Part shown: positions 1 through 8,926 of the stretch, one piece after another
Numbering within the stretch: the stretch's first letter is position 1
Layout of the letters: the number at the start of each line of letters is the position of its first letter
Assembly: GCA_036268455.1 (NCBI GenBank)
Contig: DATAUD010000029.1
Coordinates: 56,404-120,403 of the forward strand
Length of the DNA: 64,000 nucleotides
Source of the DNA: DATAUD01 sp036268455
GTDB lineage: Bacteria > Verrucomicrobiota > Verrucomicrobiia > Limisphaerales > Palsa-1400
Direction: 5' to 3'
Notes under the pieces: model-generated
What the model was told of the DNA's origin: nothing
The model's input: the letters and a program-made list of their open reading frames with translations, nothing else
Database searches by the model: none
Program-made: the position numbers and the translations under genes

Positions 1-2
1 CA

Positions 3-3000
3 GTGGCAAACGCGATCTCCGGCTCCGGCTCGCTGACCTATGAGGGCGGCGGCATCTTGCAATTGTCCGGAAATAATTCGTTCACCGGGCCGATCTCTGT
101 AATTGACGATAGCACTCTACAGGCGGGCAGTTCGCTCGCATTGGGCGGCGGCTCCAGCCCGGCGACCATTGCCAACGGATCCACTGTGGATGCCGACGGA
201 AACTCGCTCACAAAACCGATTGTCATTTCCGGCACGGGCGTCAATGGCGAAGGCGCGTTGATCGACAGCGGCGGCGCGGTTTATGATTCCGGCGGCGGAC
301 TTGCCCCGAGCATCACTCTTGCGGGCAACACCACCATTTCCATCGGGCCTCAGCGGGCTGACTTGGGAGTTTCCACGGGGACGATCCCGTTGAGCACAAG
401 CGGCCAGCCCTACGATCTCGTGCTGAACAGCACCACCGGCTACTTTGAGTGGAGGGGTGTGGTTGCCGATGCCGCCCTGGCGAATATCGACCTCACCGGT
501 TCGGGGACGTGGGGGCTTGTCGGAGCGACCACACTCGGCAATCCCACCAATACTCTGACACTCGAACCCGGCACGGCTCTGACGTTTTACAACGCCAACG
601 GCGTGAACGTGACCCTCAACAAAGCCATTATCTTCAACGGCGGCGCGACCATCGGAAACGGCGGCGGCGCAACGGTCCTTGAAGGTTCGATGACGCTGGT
701 TCCGTCGAGCAGTCCCTATTGCACGGTGGGCGCCGGGGGAACTTCCCTGACTTTGAGCAACACCTTGAGCGGCTCCGGCATTCTTTACGTGCAGAATGAC
801 TCCAGCCCTCTCTATCTTGCGGGCGATAGTCCGGCCTTTACCGGCGGCGTGCTCCAATACACGGGCCTGGTCGATTTGTCCGGCGACATTGGCAGCGGCG
901 TTACGAACCTCCAGGGCACTCTTTTCGACGGCACTGGAACCTCCGCGGGCCTCGCGGATATTTCCGGCGGAATCGTCGGTGGCGGGCCGGGAGTCGCGGG
1001 CACACTGACTGTTGGCGGGCTGATCCTGGAACCGGGCGCTCTGATCACGAACAATCTCAATTCCGCGGTAACGGTTGGAGGCGGCGTCAATTCTCTGATC
1101 GTGGTAAATGGCGACATCACCCCCAATGGCAGCCCGATTTATATCAATCCGCTTGCCCCGTTGGCCAGTGGCAGCACTTATACGCTCCTGACCTACACAG
1201 GCAACCTCAACGGCTCATTCGGCGCGCCAACGATTGTTGGCGGCGGCAGCACTTACACTCTTGTTCTTACCAATGTCACCACTACGTCGCCCAAGAAGAT
1301 TGAGCTTATTGTGACGGGCGGCGCGGCGTCCGCTTTGCTCTGGGATAACGCTGGCGGCAACGGCGAATGGGACGTGGAACTTTCCCCCAATTGGTCCAAC
1401 CTCACCACGCATGTCGCATCCGATTACTTCTCCACATTCGATAGCGTGACCTTTGATGACTCGATCATCACCGCCGCCAACCCGCAAACCGCGATCGACA
1501 TCGCGGGTGGCCAGGTGGTGATTCCGAGCGTGATGACCAATAATTCCACCACCAACTACACCATCAGCGGCTCCGGCAAAATCAGCGGTTCGGCGAACAT
1601 CGTGAAACTCGGAACAAGCACGCTGACAATGAGCACCGTCAACGACTTTAGCGGAACCACCACCATTGCCGGCGGCACTCTCAAGGCTAACAATGGTTCG
1701 CTCGGCGGACCTACGGCCAACATCGTCGTCACCAACGGAGCGACGCTGGATTTGAACTATGAGTTTGGCTCGCAACCGCTGTTTCTCTCCGGCGCGGGCG
1801 TCGGCGGAATCGGCGCGCTGGTGGATAACGACCCGAGCGGCAATTCTCAGTACGACAGCGACAACACTGGCTTGGCCAACATTACGCTGACCGGCAACAC
1901 CACCATCGGCGGCAGCAACCGGCTCGATTTCGGCCAAAACAGCCCGGGCAGCGGCACCTTGAGCACCCGCGGCAGTAATTACAACATTACGATCGTCGGT
2001 TACTCCGGTTATCGCGAATGGGACAATCTGGCCCTGGACTCGAACTTCGGGAACATCTATGTGATGCCTGTCAACGGCACCCTTGGCATCAAAGGCGCCA
2101 CCACACTCGGAAATCCGACCAACATCGTGAGCGTCTCCTCCAATGCCACGCTGATTCTTTACACCGACGCCACCGCTCCCATTCTGAATAAGACAATGCT
2201 CATTTATGGAGGTGGCCAGTTTACGTCGGAATCGACCACATACGATCTCGCTCCAATTATCCTGGGCATTTCCGCGGGTGATAATTGCACCTTTAACATC
2301 GGTGGCTCCATCGCCATCAGCAACGTGATCAGTGGCCCTGGCAACCTTGTCGAATCCGGTGGTGGCAGCGCCCTGATTCTCACGGCGGCCAATACCTATA
2401 CCGGTTCCACGGTGATCGATAGCGGCCCATTGCGTCTCGTCGGCGGTGGCTCCATTTCCGCCAGCGCGACCATTAACATCGCCTCAGGCCAAGTCCTCGA
2501 TGTCTCTGGACGTTCCGACCAGACGCTGACTCTCGTTTCCGGTCAAACGCTGGAAGGCTCCGGCACCGTCGATGGCAGCTTGGTAGTCGGCGGTAGCGCA
2601 ACTGTTTCGCCCGCGGGCGCGGGGACGATTGGCACCTTGACGGCCACAAATGAGGTGACGCTGGAAGGCAACGCCGCAATGGAAGTCAACAAGACCGCGA
2701 AAACATCGGATCAACTCACTGGCGCCACCATTGTATATGGAGGAACATTAAGCGTCACCAATCTGGCGGGCACTTTGGCCGCAGGCGACAGCTTCACATT
2801 GTTTAACGCCGGCACTTACTCCGGCGCCTTTAGCGGAATCGCTCCAAATATTCCCGGTCCCGGCCTCGTTTGGAACACGTCTCAACTCAATGTCTCCGGA
2901 ACCCTCAGCGTGACGACTGGCAGCGCTCCGCCGCCGTCGTTCATCGCGCCGACGTATTCCTCCGGCAACGTCGTCTTGTCCGGGACCGGCGGAACTCCGG

Positions 3001-3155
3001 GCCAGACTTACTACATTCTGAGCACGACCAATCTTGCCTCGACGAATTGGGTTGTCATAGACACAAATACCTTCACTTCCGGCGGGGATTTCGGTTTCAC
3101 CAATGCCGTCAGCCCTTCCACTCCAGGAGAGTTTTATAAGCTGGAGACTCAGTAA
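3..3155 (+). CDS. Secreted autotransporter-type beta-strand repeat protein, 5' end missing
   Basis: The frame is open at the left edge, so the true start and signal peptide probably lie outside the window; the GTG at position 3 is only the first possible start seen. The visible 1050 residues are rich in Gly, Ser, Thr and Asn and carry repeated short units such as LSGNNSFTG, GTSTLTMS and TYTGSTVIDSG, typical of autotransporter-associated beta-strand repeats that fold as a beta helix. Two halves look related: TTLGNPTN followed by a TLILY/ALTFY segment occurs near residues 178 and 700. The C-terminus (about 980-1050) is an Ig-like tail ending GEFYKLETQ, of a kind common on secreted verrucomicrobial proteins. 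No outer-membrane beta barrel and no CTERM sorting signal is visible, so it is probably a surface or extracellular protein rather than a true autotransporter. Substrate unknown. Confidence 0.75.
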   Translation: MANAISGSGSLTYEGGGILQLSGNNSFTGPISVIDDSTLQAGSSLALGGGSSPATIANGSTVDADGNSLTKPIVISGTGVNGEGALIDSGGAVYDSGGGLAPSITLAGNTTISIGPQRADLGVSTGTIPLSTSGQPYDLVLNSTTGYFEWRGVVADAALANIDLTGSGTWGLVGATTLGNPTNTLTLEPGTALTFYNANGVNVTLNKAIIFNGGATIGNGGGATVLEGSMTLVPSSSPYCTVGAGGTSLTLSNTLSGSGILYVQNDSSPLYLAGDSPAFTGGVLQYTGLVDLSGDIGSGVTNLQGTLFDGTGTSAGLADISGGIVGGGPGVAGTLTVGGLILEPGALITNNLNSAVTVGGGVNSLIVVNGDITPNGSPIYINPLAPLASGSTYTLLTYTGNLNGSFGAPTIVGGGSTYTLVLTNVTTTSPKKIELIVTGGAASALLWDNAGGNGEWDVELSPNWSNLTTHVASDYFSTFDSVTFDDSIITAANPQTAIDIAGGQVVIPSVMTNNSTTNYTISGSGKISGSANIVKLGTSTLTMSTVNDFSGTTTIAGGTLKANNGSLGGPTANIVVTNGATLDLNYEFGSQPLFLSGAGVGGIGALVDNDPSGNSQYDSDNTGLANITLTGNTTIGGSNRLDFGQNSPGSGTLSTRGSNYNITIVGYSGYREWDNLALDSNFGNIYVMPVNGTLGIKGATTLGNPTNIVSVSSNATLILYTDATAPILNKTMLIYGGGQFTSESTTYDLAPIILGISAGDNCTFNIGGSIAISNVISGPGNLVESGGGSALILTAANTYTGSTVIDSGPLRLVGGGSISASATINIASGQVLDVSGRSDQTLTLVSGQTLEGSGTVDGSLVVGGSATVSPAGAGTIGTLTATNEVTLEGNAAMEVNKTAKTSDQLTGATIVYGGTLSVTNLAGTLAAGDSFTLFNAGTYSGAFSGIAPNIPGPGLVWNTSQLNVSGTLSVTTGSAPPPSFIAPTYSSGNVVLSGTGGTPGQTYYILSTTNLASTNWVVIDTNTFTSGGDFGFTNAVSPSTPGEFYKLETQ

Positions 3156-3335
3156 GGAATGGCGATGGCAGGGGGTGGCTCCAGCCGGGCCACCCTCTCG
3201 AAAAACGCGCAAGGATAAAACGCGCCGAAAGCGCAACGCGAGGCTTGACGGAGATTGCCCCCATCAGGCGATCTCTATAAGGTAACGGGGTTGTGCAAAA
3301 AGAAATTATCTGATTCAGTCAAGTCAGCCCCGGTG

Positions 3336-5498
3336 ATGAACCACGTTAGACTCCACATCTTCATTCTGCTGTGCGCGACCCTGTTTGCGCCCGTCATCGC
3401 GTCAAACGCCCAGCAAATTACCGTTTCCACAGCCCACTCATCTTTGGTCCTCACGGTCGGCTATGACGGCCGCCTGTACCAATCGCATTACGGAAAAACG
3501 GACGATCACCCCGCCAAATTCGGAAAAACCCCGCCACGTGAAACCGAATTCCAACCTCAATACGGCGACGGCTTCATCCTTGAACCCGCCGTGCAAGCAA
3601 CTCACGCCGACGGCAACACCTCTACCGCTCTCGTTTACGTCACCAACGAAACCCAACTAATCGACACGAACGTCGCGCTTACAACCATTCAGTTAAAGGA
3701 CAGCTACTACCATTTTTTCGTGACTCTTTTCCTCAAAAGTTACGCCAATGAGGACATTATCGAACAATGGACTGCCTTCCGTCACGACGAGTCCGCCCCG
3801 GTCACTCTCAGCCGCTTCGCCTCGTCCGCCCCGGTCTTCCCTCCGCGCGATTACTGGTTGACCCAATTCCACGGCGATTACGAAACCGAGGCAACGATGG
3901 ACGAATCCAAACTCCCGCCTGGCATGACGGTGCTGGATTCCAAGATCGGCGTCCGCGCCAGCCGTTTTCGCATCCCGAGTTTCCTTCTTTCCGTCGGCGG
4001 TCCCGCCCACGAGACCAATGGCGAAGTTTACGGCGGTTCGCTCGAATGGTCCGGCAGTTACCAGCTTGCCTTTGAAGTGGACTTTAGTAATCGCCTGCGC
4101 GCCTTGTGCGGAATCAATCCCTTTGCCGAAGAATACCACCTCAAGCCCGGCGAGACTTTCACCACGCCCGCCATGCTCTGGACGTGGAGCGATAAGGGCG
4201 AAGGCCAGGTCAGCCGCAATTTTCATGATTGGGCAAGGCATTACGGCATTCGCGACGCCGCGATGGACCGCCCCGTCCTCCTCAACAATTGGGAGGCCAC
4301 CGAATTTAAATTCAACGAAAAGAAAATCGTTTCCCTTTTTGACGGCGCTCGCGAAATCGGCGCCGAGCTTTTCCTGCTCGACGACGGCTGGTTTGGAAAC
4401 AACCACCCGCGCAACGACGATCATGCCGGCCTCGGCGATTGGCAGGTCAATACGAATAAACTGCCCCACGGCCTGAGTTTCCTTGCCGATGCCGCCCGCT
4501 CCCGGGGTCTGCGCTTTGGCATCTGGATGGAGCCTGAAATGGTCGATCCGAGAAGTGATCTTTTCGAGCAACATCCCGACTGGGCCATTCAGGAACCGCA
4601 CCGGCCATTGGAATTGAGCCGCCACCAACTCGATCTCGATTTAAGCCGTCCTGCCGTGCAGGACTTTGTCTGGCAAGTCATCGATAACACGTTGAGCACC
4701 CCCGGCGTCAGCTTTACAAAATGGGACGCCAACCGGTACGTCACCCAGCCCGGCTCCCCTTATCTCCCGCCTTCCGAGCAATCGGAACTCCTCATCGATT
4801 ACGGTTTCGCCCTCTACAAAATCATGGCCCACATGGCCGAAAAATTCCCCAACGTCATGGCGATGGCTTGTTCCGGCGGCGGTGGGCGTGTCGATTACGG
4901 CGCCCTGAAATATTTCCATTCCTTCTGGCCCAGTGACAATACCGACCCATTGAGCCGCGTCTTCATCCAATGGGGCTTCAGCCACTTTTTCCCCGCCGAA
5001 GCCACCTGTTGCCACGTTACGCGCACGGGCCATCGCCCGCTGAAATTCGCCCTGGATGTCGCCATGAGCGGCGCTCTCGGCGTGGATATGGATTTGAGCC
5101 GCAACAAGCCCGAAGACAACGCATTCCTGGCCTCCGCAATCAAACTTTACAAAAACAACCTGCGCGCCATCGTCCAGCACGGCGACCTCTACCGACTTGA
5201 GTCTCCTTATAATAATCCGCGTTCCGCGCTCGATTTCATCTCCACGGACAAATCGCGCGCCGTTCTCTTCATCTACCAGGTAAAATCCGGCCCTCAAAGC
5301 GCCGTGGTCCTCCAGGGTCTCGACCCGCAACGTTCCTACCGCGTCCACGAAGTCAACCTGCGCGAAGGTGTGGTTTCGACCCTGGACAAAAACGACACCG
5401 TAATCCCCGGTTCAAGCCTGATGCAGGACGGTCTCATTTCCCCCTGTCAAAAACAGTGCGACAGCGCCGTAATCGAATTGACCGAAGAGCGGCAATAA
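3336..5498 (+). CDS. Secreted alpha-galactosidase, GH36 family
   Basis: A 720-residue protein starting at ATG 3336. The frame is open back to a TTG at 3255, but the ATG directly precedes a clean signal peptide (MNHVRLHIFILLCATLFAP, cleavage near SNA-QQ), so 3336 is preferred. It hydrolyses terminal alpha-galactosyl residues of galacto-oligosaccharides or galactomannans. GH36 signatures are present in order: an N-terminal beta-sandwich, the central barrel with LLDDGWFG and GIWMEPEMV, the nucleophile Asp464 in FTKWDANRY, the CSGGGGRVDYG motif, and the acid/base Asp534 in WPSDNTDP. The 70-residue spacing between the two catalytic aspartates suits the family. Length is normal for bacterial GH36. 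The signal peptide implies periplasmic or extracellular action. It stands alone between two unrelated genes. Confidence 0.93.
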   Translation: MNHVRLHIFILLCATLFAPVIASNAQQITVSTAHSSLVLTVGYDGRLYQSHYGKTDDHPAKFGKTPPRETEFQPQYGDGFILEPAVQATHADGNTSTALVYVTNETQLIDTNVALTTIQLKDSYYHFFVTLFLKSYANEDIIEQWTAFRHDESAPVTLSRFASSAPVFPPRDYWLTQFHGDYETEATMDESKLPPGMTVLDSKIGVRASRFRIPSFLLSVGGPAHETNGEVYGGSLEWSGSYQLAFEVDFSNRLRALCGINPFAEEYHLKPGETFTTPAMLWTWSDKGEGQVSRNFHDWARHYGIRDAAMDRPVLLNNWEATEFKFNEKKIVSLFDGAREIGAELFLLDDGWFGNNHPRNDDHAGLGDWQVNTNKLPHGLSFLADAARSRGLRFGIWMEPEMVDPRSDLFEQHPDWAIQEPHRPLELSRHQLDLDLSRPAVQDFVWQVIDNTLSTPGVSFTKWDANRYVTQPGSPYLPPSEQSELLIDYGFALYKIMAHMAEKFPNVMAMACSGGGGRVDYGALKYFHSFWPSDNTDPLSRVFIQWGFSHFFPAEATCCHVTRTGHRPLKFALDVAMSGALGVDMDLSRNKPEDNAFLASAIKLYKNNLRAIVQHGDLYRLESPYNNPRSALDFISTDKSRAVLFIYQVKSGPQSAVVLQGLDPQRSYRVHEVNLREGVVSTLDKNDTVIPGSSLMQDGLISPCQKQCDSAVIELTEERQ

Positions 5499-5528
5499 AA
5501 GGCGCCTTTCCTGTTTCCACTGAAAGCG

Positions 5529-5556
5529 TTGACACCGCCGGGCCGCCGAATACGAT
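5529..5556 (+). promoter_or_regulatory. Sigma-70-type promoter of the SPFH operon
   Basis: A consensus -35 hexamer TTGACA (5529-5534) is followed after 16 bp by TACGAT (5551-5556). The -35 box coincides with the TTG that would give the longest reading frame of the downstream SPFH gene. This argues that translation begins at ATG 5565 or 5580; the first would leave a very short or absent leader. Confidence 0.5.
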
Positions 5557-5564
5557 ACCCTGCG

Positions 5565-6419
5565 ATGAGCCCCCAAAATATGGCCAGATTGATCGGTGGC
5601 GCTTTGATCATTTTTGCCATCGTTGTCATGGCCGCCGCGGGCACCTACGTTGTGCAGCCGGGTTATCGGGGTGTCGAGGTGACGATGGGCAAAGTCTCAA
5701 GCGCCTTCAAGCCCGAAGGCTTCGGTTTCAAATCGCCCTTTGTCACTACCATCTATCCCGTTTCCATCCGGCAACAGACCCAGGATGACAAGGCGGAATG
5801 CTTTTCCTCAGACCTCCAGCAGGTTGAAGTGGAACTCCGCGTCCTCTATCGCATTCCGGAAGGCTCGGTCGTCAAACTCTTCCAGCAATATTACGGCGAC
5901 CCTTTCGATAGCTTGATCGAGCCCCGCGTCCAGGAGGCGATCAAGGAAGTCACCGCATTGCAAAGCGCCGAACAGATCGTCAAGAATCGTGAACAAATCA
6001 AAGCCAGCACGCTCGATATTGCCCGGAAAAAAGTCGGCGCTTTTCTCGTCGTTGAGGACATCGTGATTCAGAACATTTCCCTGACCAAACAATTGGAAAG
6101 CGCCATCGAAGCCAAAATGGTCCAGGAACAGAATGCCCAGAAAGCGCAATACGTCCAGCAGCGCGCTCAAATTGACGCCGATACCGCTGTCATCCAGGCC
6201 AAAGGCGAGGCGGAATCGATTCGCATTCGCGGCGAGGCTTTGAAAGACGACCCTTCTTTTGTTGACCTTAAGATAGTGGACAAATGGGACGGCGTCACGC
6301 CATTGGTCATCGGAGGCGGTGACAATTTGGTTTATCAACTCCAGGACCTTGAACAATTGGGCCAGCTAAAGCGCGATGCCAATTCCACCCAAACCTCAAC
6401 GAGCCATGCCCGGCAATAA
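5565..6419 (+). CDS. SPFH/prohibitin-family membrane protein (copy 1)
   Basis: 284 residues from ATG 5565 (ATG 5580, reading MARLIGG, is the alternative). One N-terminal membrane segment (LIGGALIIFAIVVMAAAGTY) is followed by an SPFH/Band 7 domain: YVVQPGYRGVEVTMGKV, the FKSPFVTTIYPVSIRQQT block and the long helical EAIKEVTALQSAEQIVKNREQ region, then an Ala/Gln/Glu-rich coiled coil near residues 185-235. Such proteins form membrane-anchored ring or cage assemblies that organise membrane microdomains or control FtsH-type proteolysis. It is the first of two tandem paralogues sharing the same domain order, followed by a small membrane protein, so the three likely work as one complex. No FtsH gene is next to them, so the partner is unknown. 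Confidence 0.85.
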   Translation: MSPQNMARLIGGALIIFAIVVMAAAGTYVVQPGYRGVEVTMGKVSSAFKPEGFGFKSPFVTTIYPVSIRQQTQDDKAECFSSDLQQVEVELRVLYRIPEGSVVKLFQQYYGDPFDSLIEPRVQEAIKEVTALQSAEQIVKNREQIKASTLDIARKKVGAFLVVEDIVIQNISLTKQLESAIEAKMVQEQNAQKAQYVQQRAQIDADTAVIQAKGEAESIRIRGEALKDDPSFVDLKIVDKWDGVTPLVIGGGDNLVYQLQDLEQLGQLKRDANSTQTSTSHARQ

Positions 6420-7242
6420 TATGCAACGAACCTCTGTCGCAGTTCTCATTGGAGGAGCCGTCGTCCTGTTCGTGCTGCTCATTTTCGCCTCTTCCAGCAC
6501 CTATGTTGTCGAACCCGGCACCCGCGGCATCAAAGTAACCCTGGGCAAAGTCACCGAGGAATTTCTGCCGGAAGGCTTTGGCTACAAGACGCCTTTCGTC
6601 ACCACCATTGTTCCGGTCAACATCCGCCAGAAAACAGCGACAGTTAGCGCTGATTGCTTCTCGTCGGACTTGCAGCAAGTCATCGTCGATCTGCGCGTTC
6701 TTTACAGCGTGCCGGAAATGTCCGTTGTTGAAATTTACAAGCAATACGCCGGCGATCCGTTCGATAGCCTGATTGCTCCGCGCGTCCAGGAAGCGATCAA
6801 GGAAGTGACGGCCACACAGACCGCCGAGGGCATTGTCAAAAACCGCGAGGAGATCAAACAAAAGACGCTCGCGGCCGCGCGCCTGAAAATTGGCGATATT
6901 CTCCACGTTGAGGACATCGTCATTCGCAACCTCGACTTGTCCACCGACCTGGAGCGGGCGATCGAAGCCAAAATGGTCGCCGAGCAAGAGGCCGCCCAGG
7001 CGCGGTTTTCGCAGCAGCAGGCCCAGGTCGAAGCTAACACTGCCATCATTAAAGCCAAGGGCGATGCCGAAGCCATTAAAGTGCGGGGCGAGGCGCTCAA
7101 GCTAAACCCCGCGTACCTGCGCCTGCAAATTGTGGAGCGCTGGAGCGGCAGGTCGCCGCTGGTTGTTCCGGCCAGCGTCAACAATAATGGGGCGTCGCTT
7201 TTGCTCCCGCTTGGCGCGTCCGCTCAGGCGCCCGTTCCATGA
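6406..7242 (+). CDS. SPFH/prohibitin-family membrane protein (copy 2)
   Basis: 278 residues from ATG 6406, overlapping the end of copy 1 by 14 bp; ATG 6421, just after that stop, is equally possible and ATG 6376 is the longest choice. No convincing Shine-Dalgarno decides between them. One N-terminal membrane helix (VAVLIGGAVVLFVLLIFAS) precedes an SPFH domain closely matching copy 1 (YVVEPGTRGIKVTLGKV, FGYKTPFVTTIVPVNIRQKT, DPFDSLIAPRVQEAIKEVTA) and a C-terminal coiled coil (EAAQARFSQQQAQVEAN). The pairing resembles HflK/HflC- or prohibitin-1/2-type hetero-oligomers; that is an inference from tandem arrangement and similarity. Confidence 0.85.
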   Translation: MPGNNMQRTSVAVLIGGAVVLFVLLIFASSSTYVVEPGTRGIKVTLGKVTEEFLPEGFGYKTPFVTTIVPVNIRQKTATVSADCFSSDLQQVIVDLRVLYSVPEMSVVEIYKQYAGDPFDSLIAPRVQEAIKEVTATQTAEGIVKNREEIKQKTLAAARLKIGDILHVEDIVIRNLDLSTDLERAIEAKMVAEQEAAQARFSQQQAQVEANTAIIKAKGDAEAIKVRGEALKLNPAYLRLQIVERWSGRSPLVVPASVNNNGASLLLPLGASAQAPVP

Positions 7243-7436
7243 ACCCGCGCCTTCGAGCCATCCTGCAAATCACGGTGTTGCTGGTGGTCATTGGTTCGCT
7301 CATCCTGATTTTTCCCGCCGCCGCGGAGTTTGCCGAACTGGCCGCGCGGGAATTGCGCGCCTTCTGGTGGCTCGCGTTAATCGTTGCGCTCGCGCTCTGG
7401 CTTATTTTCGGCGTCGGCCGAAAACGCCGCCCTTGA
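7239..7436 (+). CDS. Small two-helix membrane protein
   Basis: 65 residues. The ATG overlaps the stop of the second SPFH gene (ATGA at 7239-7242), which points to translational coupling. Two hydrophobic segments (about residues 8-24, LQITVLLVVIGSLILIF, and 42-58, AFWWLALIVALALWLIF) are separated by a short Ala/Glu stretch, and the C-terminus is basic (GRKRRP). No family recognised. Operon position suggests an accessory subunit of the SPFH membrane complex. A decayed copy of this gene lies immediately downstream. Confidence 0.6.
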   Translation: MNPRLRAILQITVLLVVIGSLILIFPAAAEFAELAARELRAFWWLALIVALALWLIFGVGRKRRP

Positions 7437-7485
7437 ATCGGCAAAGGGAATTTGTCGCTTGCGATTAACGAACCATGGAGATGCG

Positions 7486-7595
7486 TTTATCCTTATTTTT
7501 CCCGCTACGCCGGAATTTGCAAAATTGCGGCGCGGCAAATGCGCGCCTTCTGGTGGGCTCGGATTGATCGGTGCGCTCGCGCCTCGTCGAACCAT
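7486..7595 (+). pseudogene. Decayed duplicate of the small membrane protein gene
   Basis: This stretch matches 7299-7400 of the intact gene at nucleotide level, for example 'ttatttttcccgct' against 'tgatttttcccgcc' and 'gcgcgccttctggtgg' in both. In protein terms it begins in frame as LILIFPATPEFAKL against LILIFPAAAEFAEL, then small indels near 7526 and 7556 throw it out of frame. No start or stop of its own is preserved, so it is taken as a non-coding remnant of a tandem duplication. Confidence 0.6.
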
Positions 7596-7608
7596 CAGAA
7601 GGCGGCTT

Positions 7609-8430
7609 CTACGGAAATATAAGCCTGAACGAAGGGGATTTTGGAACAGGTCCAGAAGGCCAATTTGTTGTGTGGCCTGCGTAAGGCTGATAGTTATGGC
7701 GAAAACCGTAGCTAGTCACTTGTTGTGCGCTGCCATCAGCCAGTAGAATATTGCCAATGCCGGCGACATTTCAAGCTGAGTGCATTTTCATTGACCATGC
7801 TAAACCGCCCGTCTGCGTGTTTGTCTGCACAGCCACATCGTTTCCATTTCCATCTGCGGCTGAAAACCCGTAATCGTTCTCAGGCTCGCTGGCAGCCGCC
7901 CCCAAATTGCGATCACCACTGAGCAAAGTGTTCGGATGGGAGGGGGTCGCGCTTACGCCGACAAAATAGGATATGGTTGAATTGTCACATAAAAATGGCT
8001 TCGCACCTGGGCTGCTTTCATCCTGCGAGGATTTTGTGGAAGTCCATGCACGCGCCCATCGCGGATCAGATGGGCACGCTAATACTCGCGAATTGCGACC
8101 GAGATCATTTGCCATGATTGCATAATTCGTCCAACAGTTTGGGCCTTGGTCGCCATTGGCAAGAAGATCACTCCATCCTCCGTTTGCAATTGATTGGGAC
8201 GCGGGAAATTTACCTCTGTTATCATTTGCCCAAATCTGAGATGCAATACCGACTTGTTTGAGGTTGTTCATACACGAGCTGTTTAGGCGGTCGATTCTGA
8301 GCCGCAAATGACTTCTTCCAATTGGAACTAAAACCGTACCGAAAAACAGAATCGCGGAAACAACAACAATAACCACCATCAGGTCGGTTCTCGTAAATGC
8401 CGCGGAACCCTGATTTATTTGATAGTCCAC
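7609..8430 (-). pseudogene. H-X9-DG prepilin-like protein, interrupted by an in-frame TGA
   Basis: From GTG 8430 the frame encodes an N-terminal pilin-like segment (AFTRTDLMVVIVVVSAILFFG, resembling the GFT-x-x-EL methylation motif), then CMNNLKQVGIASQIWAND, typical of the large planctomycete/verrucomicrobial prepilin-like family related to DUF1559. At 7773-7771 a TGA stops the frame after 219 residues. Past that codon the same frame continues as NVAGIGNILLADGSAQQV and ends RLIFP at a TAG (7611-7609). Histidine, nine residues and Asp-Gly give the family's H-X9-DG signature, and the IFP-like ending is also typical. The TGA therefore sits inside the motif itself. It could be a nonsense mutation, a sequencing error or, less likely, a recoded codon. 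The truncated product would lack the family's C-terminal signature. Confidence 0.75.
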
Positions 8431-8926
8431 CGTTGAGTATTATTATGGTCGGGAGGCTTGCGCAACCGCTTTGGAATTCCTGGCCGTTTCGTTGACGCAT
8501 AACAATTGCGATGGATAACCGAATATATACTGACGGCTGTTTTCAGCATGAGCCGAAAACCCCGCCCGTGAATCTCTCCGCAAAAAGAATTTGCCATTTA
8601 CACAATATCGTGGTATTGCGTGTTTGTATGAAAGACTATGTGTCTTCCAGTCGAAGGCAGTCCCGCCGCGGCGCAATTTTGGAAATGCCCGCGGAATTTC
8701 GTGATTCCATTCCCTATTCCCCGGTCAAGCCTGGTCAAAGCCAGTCAAACCACTTTCAAAATCCTGCTAAGTCCATCCAAATATTGCAAAATATTGAAGT
8801 TGTGCAACTTATGAAAACTCCAAGCCCGCTCCACTCGGTTTTCGGGTCAAGCCAGTCAAAGTGACATAAACCATATGTTTTTGTCTCTTTGCAGCCTGCA
8901 AAATTGCAATAGACTAGATCTTCAGT
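8431..8926. other. Intergenic stretch with degenerate repeats, no gene seen
   Basis: No frame here has convincing coding character. It contains a segment (about 8555-8598) resembling the end of the small membrane protein gene and its downstream flank (7423-7461): both read gccgaaaac-c-gccc-tgaatc and then a gaatttg block. It also holds two similar runs of gtcaa(a)gcc-type sequence near 8725-8750 and 8848-8862. The promoter of the GMC oxidoreductase gene probably lies in its last 100 bp, but no clear hexamers were found. Confidence 0.4.

Noticed and set aside
7384..7746. A 120-codon plus-strand frame
   Set aside because: It runs through the decayed duplicate and the 3' end of the broken prepilin-like gene; its sequence shifts between unrelated segments.
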